Of a stretch of 64,000 bases of DNA, positions 48,176 through 56,387 are shown in pieces. The notes under the pieces are model-generated. The model saw only the letters and a list, made by a program, of their open reading frames with translations. It ran no database searches and was not told where the DNA came from. The stretch lies in NCBI RefSeq assembly GCF_000189775.2, contig NC_015555.1, positions 1,995,001-2,059,000 on the forward strand, in the 5' to 3' direction. The stretch is from Thermoanaerobacterium xylanolyticum LX-11 (lineage in GTDB: Bacteria > Bacillota > Thermoanaerobacteria > Thermoanaerobacterales > Thermoanaerobacteraceae). Positions within the stretch are counted from its first letter, which is position 1. Each line of letters starts with the position of its first letter. A program made the position numbers and the translations under genes.

Positions 48176-48377
48176 TTATATCATACGAATATTAAAAATA
48201 CAGATTATTGCCGCAATATTTTATAATGAGGTTTTGTAACAATACTGTAACCATATCTCAAAAACAGATTTTACTTACAAAAATTTTTGTTAAATATCTC
48301 ACATAAAAAGTTTTATGATATAATCTATTTGACATGCTAAAATTTTGTGGATTAGCATGGGCGAGGGAGGTAGGAAA
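48176..48377. other. Intergenic region ahead of the ECF sigma gene
   Basis: It holds two TGTAAC boxes (48234-48239 and 48244-48249 region) but no GTCT at the spacing seen in the three shared promoters. A CATGCTAA...TTAGCATG inverted repeat lies at about 48333-48359, just before the ribosome site, with TTGACA near 48330. I cannot choose a promoter with confidence. Confidence 0.4.
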
Positions 48378-48935
48378 TTGTTTATCTTATTTGACACAAT
48401 TATAGATGAATGCCAAAGAAAAAAAGTCGAAGATATATATGTAAATTACAGCAAAGATATGTTTAAAGTAGCATACAACATTTTAAACGACTATCAATTG
48501 GCACAAGATGCGGTCCAATCTGCTTTTATAAATATTATCAATTATATCGAAAAAATTTCTGATTATGACTGTAACAAAATAAGAGCATTAGTTGTTATTA
48601 TAGTTAGAAACATCTCAATAAATATGTACAATAAAATAAAGCGGCAAAAAAATTTATTTATTGAAGATGCGGATGAAATTTTCCATGATGACTCGGAGCC
48701 GTTTGACGAGAAGATAATAAATAATGACATTTTTAGAAGAGTATCTGAAAAAGTAAAGGAGCTAAAAACAGAGTACGCAGACATTATTTCTCTAAAATAC
48801 TACTACGGCTACTCTAATAAAGACATCGCAAATCTTTTAAACATCACAGAAGACAATGTAAGAGTAAGACTGTATCGCGCGCGGCAAAGCCTTAAAGATG
48901 CTTTATACCAGTATAAAGGAGATGTGGAAATATGA
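48378..48935 (+). CDS. ECF-type sigma-70 family RNA polymerase sigma factor
   Basis: This 185-residue sigma factor has region 2 (about 20-85; NYSKDMFKVAYNILNDYQLAQDAVQSAFINII) and region 4 (about 125-180; KYYYGYSNKDIANLLNITEDNVRVRLYRARQSL), with no regions 1 or 3. I choose a TTG at 48378, seven bases after GGGAGG; the longer reading runs through the ribosome site. The anti-sigma gene overlaps by four bases. Three shared ECF-like promoter motifs in the window (see findings) are candidate targets. The signal is unknown. Confidence 0.92.
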   Translation: MFILFDTIIDECQRKKVEDIYVNYSKDMFKVAYNILNDYQLAQDAVQSAFINIINYIEKISDYDCNKIRALVVIIVRNISINMYNKIKRQKNLFIEDADEIFHDDSEPFDEKIINNDIFRRVSEKVKELKTEYADIISLKYYYGYSNKDIANLLNITEDNVRVRLYRARQSLKDALYQYKGDVEI

Positions 48936-49684
48936 AAGACCTTTACAATGAAAAGCTAAAATCTGAAAGCAAAATATTTGAGGCATTGCTGGAATATGCA
49001 GGGGCTTGCCATGTAAACAACATAATTAATGACTTGGAAGAAGCCAATGGTGAAAAAATACCTTACCCTGAAGAATTAAGCATTAAAATTAGACAGATGT
49101 TAAGGCATCACAAAAGAAAAGAAGCAGTCAAAAAATTCTTCACATCGGCAAAAATGATCTTCCCAAAAGTCGCGATATTCTTCTTTGTGGTTTTTATTGG
49201 CTTCACTGTGGCGATGACAACTGTTTCTGCTTTTAGAGCTCGCGTCTTTAACCTCATAATTGAAATCAAAAAAGATTATACAGACATAAAATTAAAAGAA
49301 AACAATGAACCCAGTACGTCTTCTTCCACATCGCTTGTTCCATCCAACTGGGAAAATGAATATTATCTTTCATACGTGCCACATGGGTTCAAGATAAGTA
49401 AGGTAGAGTCACAGGAGGTAACCAAAATCATTCAATACACAAATGGCAAAGGCGATTTCATAATTTTCAGTCAAAGTTCCAATGAAAACACTGACATGAT
49501 GGTTGACACAGAAAATGCTATCACGCAAAAGATTGATATAAACGGCTATGAGGGCATCTTGATTCAAAAAAACGGTTTAAACACCATCGTATGGCGTAAA
49601 GACAACAACTTATTCTCCTTAATGTCGAAAATCGATAAGAACGAACTTATAAAAGCTGCCAATAGCATCAAACTGAAAAAATAA
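48932..49684 (+). CDS. DUF4367 anti-sigma factor, single-pass
   Basis: This 250-residue protein has a cytoplasmic N-terminus (about 1-75), one membrane segment (VAIFFFVVFIGFTVAMTTVSAF, about 77-98) and an outer DUF4367 domain (about 130-248) after a Ser/Thr linker. Such a layout is typical for anti-sigma factors that hold an ECF sigma and sense something at the envelope. It overlaps the sigma gene by ATGA. The zinc anti-sigma motif is not obvious. A motif A promoter and a small peptide gene follow. Confidence 0.85.
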   Translation: MKDLYNEKLKSESKIFEALLEYAGACHVNNIINDLEEANGEKIPYPEELSIKIRQMLRHHKRKEAVKKFFTSAKMIFPKVAIFFFVVFIGFTVAMTTVSAFRARVFNLIIEIKKDYTDIKLKENNEPSTSSSTSLVPSNWENEYYLSYVPHGFKISKVESQEVTKIIQYTNGKGDFIIFSQSSNENTDMMVDTENAITQKIDINGYEGILIQKNGLNTIVWRKDNNLFSLMSKIDKNELIKAANSIKLKK

Positions 49685-49693
49685 TTTATTTTA

Positions 49694-49727
49694 ACTGTAA
49701 CAAAATTAATGCTTATTTGTCTAATAT
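49694..49727 (+). promoter_or_regulatory. ECF-type promoter motif, copy A
   Basis: AACTGTAAC (TGTAAC at 49696-49701) and TTTGTCTAATATATA (GTCT at 49719-49722) with a 17-base spacer, just after the anti-sigma gene and 35 bases ahead of a small membrane peptide gene. Confidence 0.6.
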
Positions 49728-49760
49728 ATATGGAGAAAAAACTAACATAGAGGGGATTTA

Positions 49761-49871
49761 ATGTTGAAGAAGAATTTTATTAGAACATTTTTAATAGTCT
49801 TTTTTATCATAGTAGTAAACTATGCAATATTTTACGGCATATTTTCTCTGTATATGTCCATTCACCCATAA
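49761..49871 (+). CDS. Small membrane peptide, 36 residues (candidate ECF target)
   Basis: An ATG five bases after GAGGGG opens 36 codons: MLKKNFIRT, then one hydrophobic segment (FLIVFFIIVVNYAIFYGIF) and SLYMSIHP. It is the first gene after the anti-sigma gene and lies behind ECF motif A. It resembles the 38-residue peptide at 43701-43817 in plan (basic start, one membrane span, short tail). A pure chance ORF would rarely combine a strong ribosome site, a promoter and a clean span. No family was recognised. Confidence 0.6.
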   Translation: MLKKNFIRTFLIVFFIIVVNYAIFYGIFSLYMSIHP

Positions 49872-49872
49872 C

Positions 49873-49904
49873 AAAAAAGGAGTCTTGGTCTTCCAAGGCT
49901 CCTT
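49873..49904 (-). terminator. Terminator of the APC permease gene
   Basis: AAGGAGCCTTGG-AAGA-CCAAGACTCCTT followed by TTTTG on the minus strand. Confidence 0.85.
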
Positions 49905-49927
49905 CATCACACTTATTTCTAAAGTTT

Positions 49928-51376
49928 CTAAAAGCTTTCAGTTTTAACACCTTTGTAATCACTTTGCGCAAGCTTGCTGTGCCTATATCCGTAAAAGACA
50001 TATACGACAATCCCCAACACAAACCATACTATAAACCTTATCCACGTCTCAAGAGGAAGCGAAACCATTAAAAACACAGTTGATGCAATTGATAAGATAG
50101 GCACTAACGGAACAAATGGACATCTAAATTTTCGCGGAAGTTCAGGCTTTGTGTACCTCAAAACAATAACAGCTACTGATACAAGGACAAATGCAAACAT
50201 GGTTCCTATATTTACAAGTTTTGCAAGTTCATCGATGGAGAAAAATCCTGCAACAACTGCTGCAAATAGTGCAACTATTATCGTACTTGCAACAGGCGTC
50301 TTATGCTTTTCATGAAGTTTTGAAAGAAATGGCGGTAAAAGTCCATCTCTTGACATAGCAAAGAATATCCTGGTCTGTCCATACATCATCACTAAAAGAA
50401 CCGTCGTTATCCCTGCTATCGCACCAAAAGAAACTAATCCCGACGCCCAGTTTATGCCGAGGCTTGTTAATGCAAATGCCACAGGTTCAGGTGTATTAAG
50501 TTTTGTATATGATACGACACCTGTAAGAATTGCAACGACAATTATATACAAAATTGTGCTTATTCCTAAAGACCCTAAAATTCCTATAGGCATATCCCTT
50601 TCAGGGTTTTTTGTCTCTTCAGCCGCAGTTGATACCGAATCAAACCCAATGTAAGCAAAAAATATTATTGCAGCACCCGAAAATACTCCTTTCCATCCAA
50701 ACGGCAAAAATGGCTTCCAGTTTGATGGATGTACATGCCATACAGCGACGGCTATGAAAAACAATATTACCATCACTTTAAATATAACAGCGATATTATT
50801 TAGTATCGAACTTTCTTTTGTTCCAAAAAGTAGAATTATTCCCAAAAGCAATACTATACCGATAGCCGGTAGATTTATTATTCCACCAGGTGCAGAGCTT
50901 GCCGAATTTGCAGCCCATACAGGTATGTTAATGCCAAAGCTGTGAAGCAAACTTGTAAAGTACCCTGACCAACCTAATGCAATGGCAGGTATAGCGAATG
51001 CGTACTCCAATATCAAATCCCATCCTATGATCCATGCGAATATCTCACCAAGTGCCACATAACTATAGCTATACGTAGATCCTGCCGCGGGAAATGTAGA
51101 CGCAAATTCTGCATAACTTAGTGCGGCAAAGGAGCAAGCAATACCCGAAAGAACAAATGACAATATAAGACCTGGTCCTGCATATTTTGCAGCCGCAACG
51201 CCAGTCAACACGAAAATACCTGTGCCGATTATGGCGCCAATGCCAAATAAAATAAGGTCAAACCATGATAGCGATTTTTTCAATGCGTGCTTTTTGTCCT
51301 GTGTGTCATCTATTATCATTTCAAGAGATTTTTTTCTTAATATATTTGAACTTCCGGCTTTTTCCTTGTGAGCCAT
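49928..51376 (-). CDS. APC-superfamily amino acid permease
   Basis: This 482-residue transporter has about 12 membrane segments. LILFGIGAIIGTGIFVLTGVAA (the first span with the GxG substrate-binding break) and PGLILSFVLSGIACSFAALSYAEFAS identify the CAT/YfnA-like group of the APC family. The substrate is not clear; cationic or neutral amino acids are usual. The N-terminal 30 residues are polar and cytoplasmic. GGGGGG lies about 11 bases before the ATG. It is monocistronic. Confidence 0.93.
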   Translation of the reverse strand: MAHKEKAGSSNILRKKSLEMIIDDTQDKKHALKKSLSWFDLILFGIGAIIGTGIFVLTGVAAAKYAGPGLILSFVLSGIACSFAALSYAEFASTFPAAGSTYSYSYVALGEIFAWIIGWDLILEYAFAIPAIALGWSGYFTSLLHSFGINIPVWAANSASSAPGGIINLPAIGIVLLLGIILLFGTKESSILNNIAVIFKVMVILFFIAVAVWHVHPSNWKPFLPFGWKGVFSGAAIIFFAYIGFDSVSTAAEETKNPERDMPIGILGSLGISTILYIIVVAILTGVVSYTKLNTPEPVAFALTSLGINWASGLVSFGAIAGITTVLLVMMYGQTRIFFAMSRDGLLPPFLSKLHEKHKTPVASTIIVALFAAVVAGFFSIDELAKLVNIGTMFAFVLVSVAVIVLRYTKPELPRKFRCPFVPLVPILSIASTVFLMVSLPLETWIRFIVWFVLGIVVYVFYGYRHSKLAQSDYKGVKTESF

Positions 51377-51512
51377 TTTATATTAATCCCCCCAGTTTTA
51401 ATTAGATTTAACTATTTTAAATTATTTATTTAAAATAGGATATTTTATTTTATTATAATTAAAATTATAACGAGCCGCAAATAACTTTTTCATAACTATT
51501 AAAATTTTTTTG

Positions 51513-51538
51513 CAAAAACAAAAGACGCTTACGCGTCA
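51513..51538 (-). terminator. Terminator of the RNA methyltransferase gene
   Basis: GACGC-GTAA-GCGTC followed by TTTTGTTTTT on the minus strand, overlapping the stop. Confidence 0.82.
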
Positions 51539-52672
51539 TTTTTTCGGCGGCCTTGGTCCAAAATACTGATAATATGTGGTTTTTATCATGCCATTGTATA
51601 GCTTCCTTCTTTTGCTTGCATCTCTTCCAAAAAGTTTTTCAAAATTTTCATGCGATGTTATTATATAGTAGGACCACGTATCAAGCTTTGAAAATACTTT
51701 CCCCATCTCCATATACAATTTCTCCACCTCTTTTAATTCTCCCATTCTTTCACCATAAGGCGGATTGCAGATTATTATGCCATATTTATCATCGGTTTTT
51801 AGATCTTTCAAAGATCTCTTTGAAAATTTCACACGATCACTAACACCGGCCTTTTTGGCATTGTCTATAGATAATTTTACCGCATCTTCATCAGCGTCAT
51901 ATCCACTTATATTAAGTTTTACGTCTTTTTTGATTAAATCAAAAGCTTCATTTCTCACGTCAGTCCACAGCTTTTTTGGAATCTGCCTCCATCTTTCCGA
52001 TGAAAATTGTCGATATAGCCCTGGAGCCATATTTGCACCAATTAAAGCAGCTTCAATAGGTATAGTTCCTGACCCACAAAATGGATCGATAAGCGGTCTA
52101 TCATATCTCCAATAGCTTAACATTATCATAGCAGAAGCCAAAGTTTCCCTTAAAGGCGCCACATTTGACACAGCTCTATATCCTCTTTTATGAAGCCCCT
52201 CTCCACTTGTATCTATCATCAGTATAGCCTTGTCCTTCATTAATGAAAATTTTATCTTGTATACTGGACCATCTTCCTCAAACCACTCTCTTTTGTACTT
52301 CTTCTTGAGCCTTTCCACAACTGCTTTCTTCACTATCGACTGGCAATCAGGCACACTAAAAAGCTTCGATTTAAGAGAGTATCCATCTACAGGAAACTGT
52401 CCATTTTCAGGAATCCACTCTTCCCAAGGCAAAGACTTTACACCTTCAAAAAGCTGGTCAAACGTGGTAGCTGTAAATTCACCAACTTTAATGTAGATTC
52501 TCTCGGCAGTCCTTAACCACAAATTTGACTTACATATAGCAGGTATATCGCCACTAAATGTCACTTTCCCATCTTCTACTTTTACATCATCATAGCCTAA
52601 AGATCTTATCTCATTAGCCGTAACTGATTCGATTCCAAAAAGTGTAGGTGCTATCAATTCTATTTTTGACAT
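51536..52672 (-). CDS. THUMP-domain RNA methyltransferase (RlmL/YpsC-like)
   Basis: This roughly 378-residue enzyme has an N-terminal THUMP RNA-binding domain (about 1-160) and a C-terminal Rossmann methyltransferase domain with DPFCGSGTIPIEAAL and the catalytic NPPYGERMG, which point to N2-guanine methylation in RNA, as in 23S rRNA G2445 enzymes. The target is inferred. I use the ATG at 52672, seven bases after GGGAGA. Confidence 0.92.
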   Translation of the reverse strand: MSKIELIAPTLFGIESVTANEIRSLGYDDVKVEDGKVTFSGDIPAICKSNLWLRTAERIYIKVGEFTATTFDQLFEGVKSLPWEEWIPENGQFPVDGYSLKSKLFSVPDCQSIVKKAVVERLKKKYKREWFEEDGPVYKIKFSLMKDKAILMIDTSGEGLHKRGYRAVSNVAPLRETLASAMIMLSYWRYDRPLIDPFCGSGTIPIEAALIGANMAPGLYRQFSSERWRQIPKKLWTDVRNEAFDLIKKDVKLNISGYDADEDAVKLSIDNAKKAGVSDRVKFSKRSLKDLKTDDKYGIIICNPPYGERMGELKEVEKLYMEMGKVFSKLDTWSYYIITSHENFEKLFGRDASKRRKLYNGMIKTTYYQYFGPRPPKK

Positions 52673-52728
52673 ATCACTATCTCCCATTTATTAATTCCAA
52701 AATTAATTTTTCACTACACAACAACATA

Positions 52729-53463
52729 TTAAATGTTGCAGAAAATGAAAGCCCTATCTAAACTATCTGCATCTTCAACAATATCAAATTTTCTATTCAT
52801 TACTCTGACACTTTTAAATCCAACCATTTTTAATTCATTTACAACTTCGTCTAGTGAAAAACTCATTTCATGAACTGTTTCTTCATATTCTTCATACAGC
52901 CTTCCTTCTTTCTTTAAAAAGGCAGTAAATGTTATAAAAGCATTATCTCCAAAAGATATGCTTTTGGAAATATAGTAATCGCCGTTTGAATACTTCCTTA
53001 TATGGATATTATTCCAATTATCTCTCAAATCTTTCAATGTGTTCATGTCAAACATGAAAACTCCGTTTTCTTTAAGATGCCTTTTAACACAGCTAAACAT
53101 AGATTTCCACTTTTGAAAATCCGTCATGTGATTTATAGCATCAAATGTACATGTAATGAGATCGTATTTCTTGCCTAAATCAAAATCGCTCATATCGCCA
53201 AGATGAAACTTTATATCGTAACCATACTTTCTACAATTTTCAACTGCCTTCTTAAGCATTTCTTCAGATAAGTCAAGACCTTCCACATTTATGCCATCTC
53301 TTAAAGCACCTATACAAAAGACCCCAGTTCCACACGCCAAATCTAACATCGTCTTAACATTAAATCCAGCATTGTCTAAAAATCTTTTAAAATCTGGCCA
53401 CAACTCCTTCGCGTAAGAATCCCAACCTAATCTATCGTAAAATTTAGCAAATTCGTCGTACAT
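52729..53463 (-). CDS. Class I SAM-dependent methyltransferase
   Basis: This 244-residue protein has SAM motif I DLACGTGVFCIGALRDG near residue 43 and later CTFDAINHM and MFDMNTL motifs. It belongs to the broad ubiE/COQ5-like group with small-molecule substrates. The N-terminal MYDEFAKFYDRLGWD is typical for a Firmicute family with no assigned reaction. It is divergent from the DUF2156 gene. Confidence 0.88.
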   Translation of the reverse strand: MYDEFAKFYDRLGWDSYAKELWPDFKRFLDNAGFNVKTMLDLACGTGVFCIGALRDGINVEGLDLSEEMLKKAVENCRKYGYDIKFHLGDMSDFDLGKKYDLITCTFDAINHMTDFQKWKSMFSCVKRHLKENGVFMFDMNTLKDLRDNWNNIHIRKYSNGDYYISKSISFGDNAFITFTAFLKKEGRLYEEYEETVHEMSFSLDEVVNELKMVGFKSVRVMNRKFDIVEDADSLDRAFIFCNI

Positions 53464-53531
53464 AAAAACACCTCTTAATTATTTTTCCCATTATTCTTCT
53501 ATATTATATTATCACAACGCTTAAGTCAATT

Positions 53532-53568
53532 TTGTTATTCAACCGCTGTGTGTTATAATATTAACACA
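53532..53568 (+). promoter_or_regulatory. Promoter with Rex-like palindrome ahead of the DUF2156 gene
   Basis: TTGTTA (53532-53537), 16 bases, TATAAT (53554-53559) form the promoter. Over the -10 is a perfect palindrome TGTGTTA-TAATAT-TAACACA (53549-53568), which contains TGTTA-N6-TAACA, the core seen by the redox sensor Rex. Its position would block transcription. Confidence 0.65.
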
Positions 53569-53618
53569 TGTGAATAACTATATTCAATAAATAATCATTA
53601 TCCAAGAGGTGAAAATAG

Positions 53619-54482
53619 TTGAAACCATTATCTATAGACGACAAAAATGTTTTTGATGAATACTTTTATGCATATCCACCAGAAATATCGGAATACACAT
53701 TTACAAATCTCCTTATGTGGAATCACGTTTACGACATTAGATATGAGATAATCGATGGGTGTCTTTTGATTGCTTCAGGCAATAACGTATTTCCTCCTGT
53801 AGGTCCACCTGAAAATACATTAAATGCACTGGAAAAATTTTGTGAAATGCTTAAAAAAGATTACTCTGAAATCAATCTAACTCGCTTTGACAATGATTTT
53901 GCCTCTAAGATTAGAGAAAACTTTAATGTTGAGATGGAGCCAGATGAAGACAATTTTGACTACGTGTACAATACACAAGATCTCATCAATCTTTCTGGTA
54001 GAAAATATCACAATAAAAAAAATCATATAAACAAATTTTTAAAAACTTATGATTATACATTAGAAGCATTATCTTCTGTAAATGCTTTAGAATGCTTAAA
54101 ATTTACTGAAAAATGGATTTCCTTAAAAGACATAGAGGAAAATCCCGGAATATTAAAGGAATTTGATGCGATAAAAAAAGTTCTGGAAAACTACGATTTT
54201 TTTAATGTAAAAGGAATTGTATTAAAGATAAACGGAAAAATAGAAGCATATTCATTCGGAGAAAAATTAAATCCAGAAACAGCAGTGACTCACATAGAAA
54301 AGGCAAATTCAGAGATTAAAGACGCATACGCATTTATAAACATGTGCTTTGCTAAGCTAATGTCTGAATACAAATATATAAACAGGGAGCAAGATTTGGG
54401 AATCCCAGGCCTTAGGTATGCAAAGAAGTCATACCACCCTGCAAAGATGATATTGAAATTCAAAGGAAAGTTGCAAATTTAA
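53619..54482 (+). CDS. DUF2156 (phosphatidylglycerol lysyltransferase C-terminal-like) protein
   Basis: This 287-residue cytoplasmic protein has two GNAT-like halves as in DUF2156 family members. WNHVYDIRYEIIDGCLLI in the first half and GIPGLRYAKKSYHPAKMILKFKG at the end are family signatures. The start is TTG, seven bases after AGAGGTG. Related proteins move aminoacyl groups from tRNA, but small free-standing ones have no assigned role. A Rex-like palindrome covers its promoter. Confidence 0.88.
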   Translation: MKPLSIDDKNVFDEYFYAYPPEISEYTFTNLLMWNHVYDIRYEIIDGCLLIASGNNVFPPVGPPENTLNALEKFCEMLKKDYSEINLTRFDNDFASKIRENFNVEMEPDEDNFDYVYNTQDLINLSGRKYHNKKNHINKFLKTYDYTLEALSSVNALECLKFTEKWISLKDIEENPGILKEFDAIKKVLENYDFFNVKGIVLKINGKIEAYSFGEKLNPETAVTHIEKANSEIKDAYAFINMCFAKLMSEYKYINREQDLGIPGLRYAKKSYHPAKMILKFKGKLQI

Positions 54483-54494
54483 AACTTTAATAGA

Positions 54495-54523
54495 TTGAAT
54501 TATTATAATTTTTGTATTATAAT
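54495..54523 (+). promoter_or_regulatory. Sigma-A promoter of the Lrp-aminotransferase operon
   Basis: TTGAAT (54495-54500), 17 bases, TATAAT (54518-54523). Confidence 0.8.
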
Positions 54524-54555
54524 GTGCATAACATTATTTTTGGGAGGTGCCGTGA

Positions 54556-55044
54556 ATGTCTAAAAAGATGGATATAGTAGAGCTTCTTCATGAAAACAGC
54601 CGTCTGACAGATAAGCAAATATCCATAATCACTGGACTCAGCGAAGATGAAGTAAAGAATATAGTAAAAAGCCTTGAAGAAGAAAAAGTCATATTAAAGT
54701 ACAGCACATTGGTCAATTGGGAAAAAACCGAAAAGGAAGTAGTGCGAGCACTTATTGATGTAAGAGTCACACCGCAGCAAGGACAGGGCTTTAATGCTAT
54801 TGCTGAAAGAATCGGACAATACGATGAAGTAAAATCTGTATCTTTAATCTCTGGCGGATATGACCTATCAGTAGAAGTAGAAGGTAAAACCATGAAAGAG
54901 ATAGCTATTTTCGTAGCAGAAAGACTGGCTCCTATTGACGGCGTATTAAGTACAACTACACACTTCATACTTAAAAGATACAAACAAGATGGGGTGTTTT
55001 TTACAGACGGTCCTGAAGACAAAAGATTGGTGGTAACACCATGA
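54556..55044 (+). CDS. Lrp/AsnC-family transcriptional regulator
   Basis: This 162-residue regulator has an N-terminal helix-turn-helix (LTDKQISIITGLSEDEVKNIVKSLEEEKVI, about 17-46) and a RAM-type C-terminal domain (about 65-145) that binds an amino acid. It overlaps the aminotransferase gene by four bases (ATGA), so it probably controls that gene and senses its substrate. GGGAGG precedes the ATG. Confidence 0.93.
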   Translation: MSKKMDIVELLHENSRLTDKQISIITGLSEDEVKNIVKSLEEEKVILKYSTLVNWEKTEKEVVRALIDVRVTPQQGQGFNAIAERIGQYDEVKSVSLISGGYDLSVEVEGKTMKEIAIFVAERLAPIDGVLSTTTHFILKRYKQDGVFFTDGPEDKRLVVTP

Positions 55045-56204
55045 ATAATAAATACATTTCAGATGTAGTAAAAAATATTCCACCGTCTGGAATAAGGAAA
55101 TTCTTCGATCTTGTTACAAATTCACGAGATATTATCTCTCTCGGTGTTGGCGAACCAGATTTTGTGACGCCATGGACTGTGCGAAAAGAAGCCATAGATG
55201 TGCTTGACAGAGGTGCCACTACGTATACGTCAAACCTTGGACTCTTAGAATTAAGAAAAGCCGTATCATTCTTTCTAAAAAATCATTACGGCTTAAATTA
55301 CGATCCTGAAAAGGAAATAATGATAACCGTAGGCGCCAGTGAAGCCATAGACTTAGCGCTTAGATGTCTTATTAATGATGGTGATGAAGTTTTAGTGCCT
55401 GTGCCAAGTTATGTCTCTTATTCACCTTGCATAGAGCTTACAAGAGGAGTGCCAGTATACGTACCTACCTATGAAGAAAACAATTTTATAATAACACCTG
55501 ATGATTTGAAATCAAAAATAACCAGTAAGACAAAAGCACTTATACTTCCATATCCAAATAATCCTACAGGTGCTATCATGAAAAAAGAAGACTTAGAAGC
55601 TATAAAAGACATAATAATAGAACATGATTTGATCGTAATATCTGATGAAATCTACAGTGAACTCACTTACGACGGAAAACACGTAAGCATAGCTTCACTG
55701 CCTGATATGAAGGAAAGGACTATCGTTTTAAACGGATTTTCAAAAGCTTTTGCCATGACGGGTTGGAGATTAGGATATATAGCAGCGGAACATAGCTTCA
55801 TAGAGGCTATGAATAAGATTCACCAGTATACGACAATATGCGCTCCCATAATGGCACAATACGCAGGCATAAAAGCGATATACGAGTGCGAAGATGATAT
55901 AGAAAAGATGCGCAAAACTTACGATCAAAGAAGGCGCCTCATAGTAAATGGCTTCAGAGAAATAGGATTTGATTGCTTTGAACCAAAAGGAGCTTTTTAT
56001 ATATTCCCTTCAATTAAAAAAACAGGCCTTTCATCTCAAGAATTTTGCGAAAGGCTTTTAAAAGAAGAAAAAATAGCCGTCGTACCAGGAGATGCTTTTG
56101 GACCCGGAGGAGACGGATTTATAAGGGTATCTTATGCGTATTCTATCGATAAGATTATGAAAGCTCTTGAAAGAATAGAAAGCTTTGCTAAGAGAGTGTT
56201 TTAA
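55041..56204 (+). CDS. Class I/II PLP-dependent aminotransferase
   Basis: This 387-residue enzyme has SLGVGEPDFVTPW near residue 37, YPNNPTGAIM, and the PLP lysine in NGFSKAFAMTGWRLGYIA. The group includes aspartate, alanine and N-acetyldiaminopimelate aminotransferases (PatA-like). The exact substrate is not decided by sequence. It is translationally coupled to the Lrp-type regulator. A shared terminator follows. Confidence 0.93.
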   Translation: MNNKYISDVVKNIPPSGIRKFFDLVTNSRDIISLGVGEPDFVTPWTVRKEAIDVLDRGATTYTSNLGLLELRKAVSFFLKNHYGLNYDPEKEIMITVGASEAIDLALRCLINDGDEVLVPVPSYVSYSPCIELTRGVPVYVPTYEENNFIITPDDLKSKITSKTKALILPYPNNPTGAIMKKEDLEAIKDIIIEHDLIVISDEIYSELTYDGKHVSIASLPDMKERTIVLNGFSKAFAMTGWRLGYIAAEHSFIEAMNKIHQYTTICAPIMAQYAGIKAIYECEDDIEKMRKTYDQRRRLIVNGFREIGFDCFEPKGAFYIFPSIKKTGLSSQEFCERLLKEEKIAVVPGDAFGPGGDGFIRVSYAYSIDKIMKALERIESFAKRVF

Positions 56205-56229
56205 AAAAGTAGGTTTCCCTACTTTTTTT
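56203..56229. terminator. Bidirectional terminator
   Basis: AAAAAAGTAGG-TTTC-CCTACTTTTTTT lies between the aminotransferase gene and the convergent 50-residue FeoB partner gene; its stem overlaps the stop of the latter. Confidence 0.88.
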
Positions 56230-56371
56230 GCTTTACTGCAGAAAATTTAGGACAACTGGAAGAACAACTGCCGCAATTGCATTGGCCAGAAGTGCTTTTC
56301 TTTATGTTTTTGTAAAGAATAAACACCGCTGCAGCCACTATTGCTACAGTTGCAATCACTTCAATAATCAT
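56219..56371 (-). CDS. FeoB-associated Cys-rich membrane protein
   Basis: This 50-residue protein has an N-terminal membrane segment (MIIEVIATVAIVAAAVFILY) and a cysteine-rich tail, GQCNCGSCSSSCPKF. Short proteins of this kind are regularly encoded after feoB and are thought to assist ferrous iron import. The ATG at 56371 has AAAGGAG upstream, and the gene starts 16 bases after the feoB stop. Confidence 0.9.
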   Translation of the reverse strand: MIIEVIATVAIVAAAVFILYKNIKKSTSGQCNCGSCSSSCPKFSAVKQKK

Positions 56372-56387
56372 AGGCCCACTCCTTTTA

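Noticed and set aside
48231-48265. Autoregulatory ECF promoter ahead of the sigma gene
   Set aside because: Two TGTAAC boxes are present but no GTCT lies 17-18 bases after either, so I do not count it with the three shared sites.
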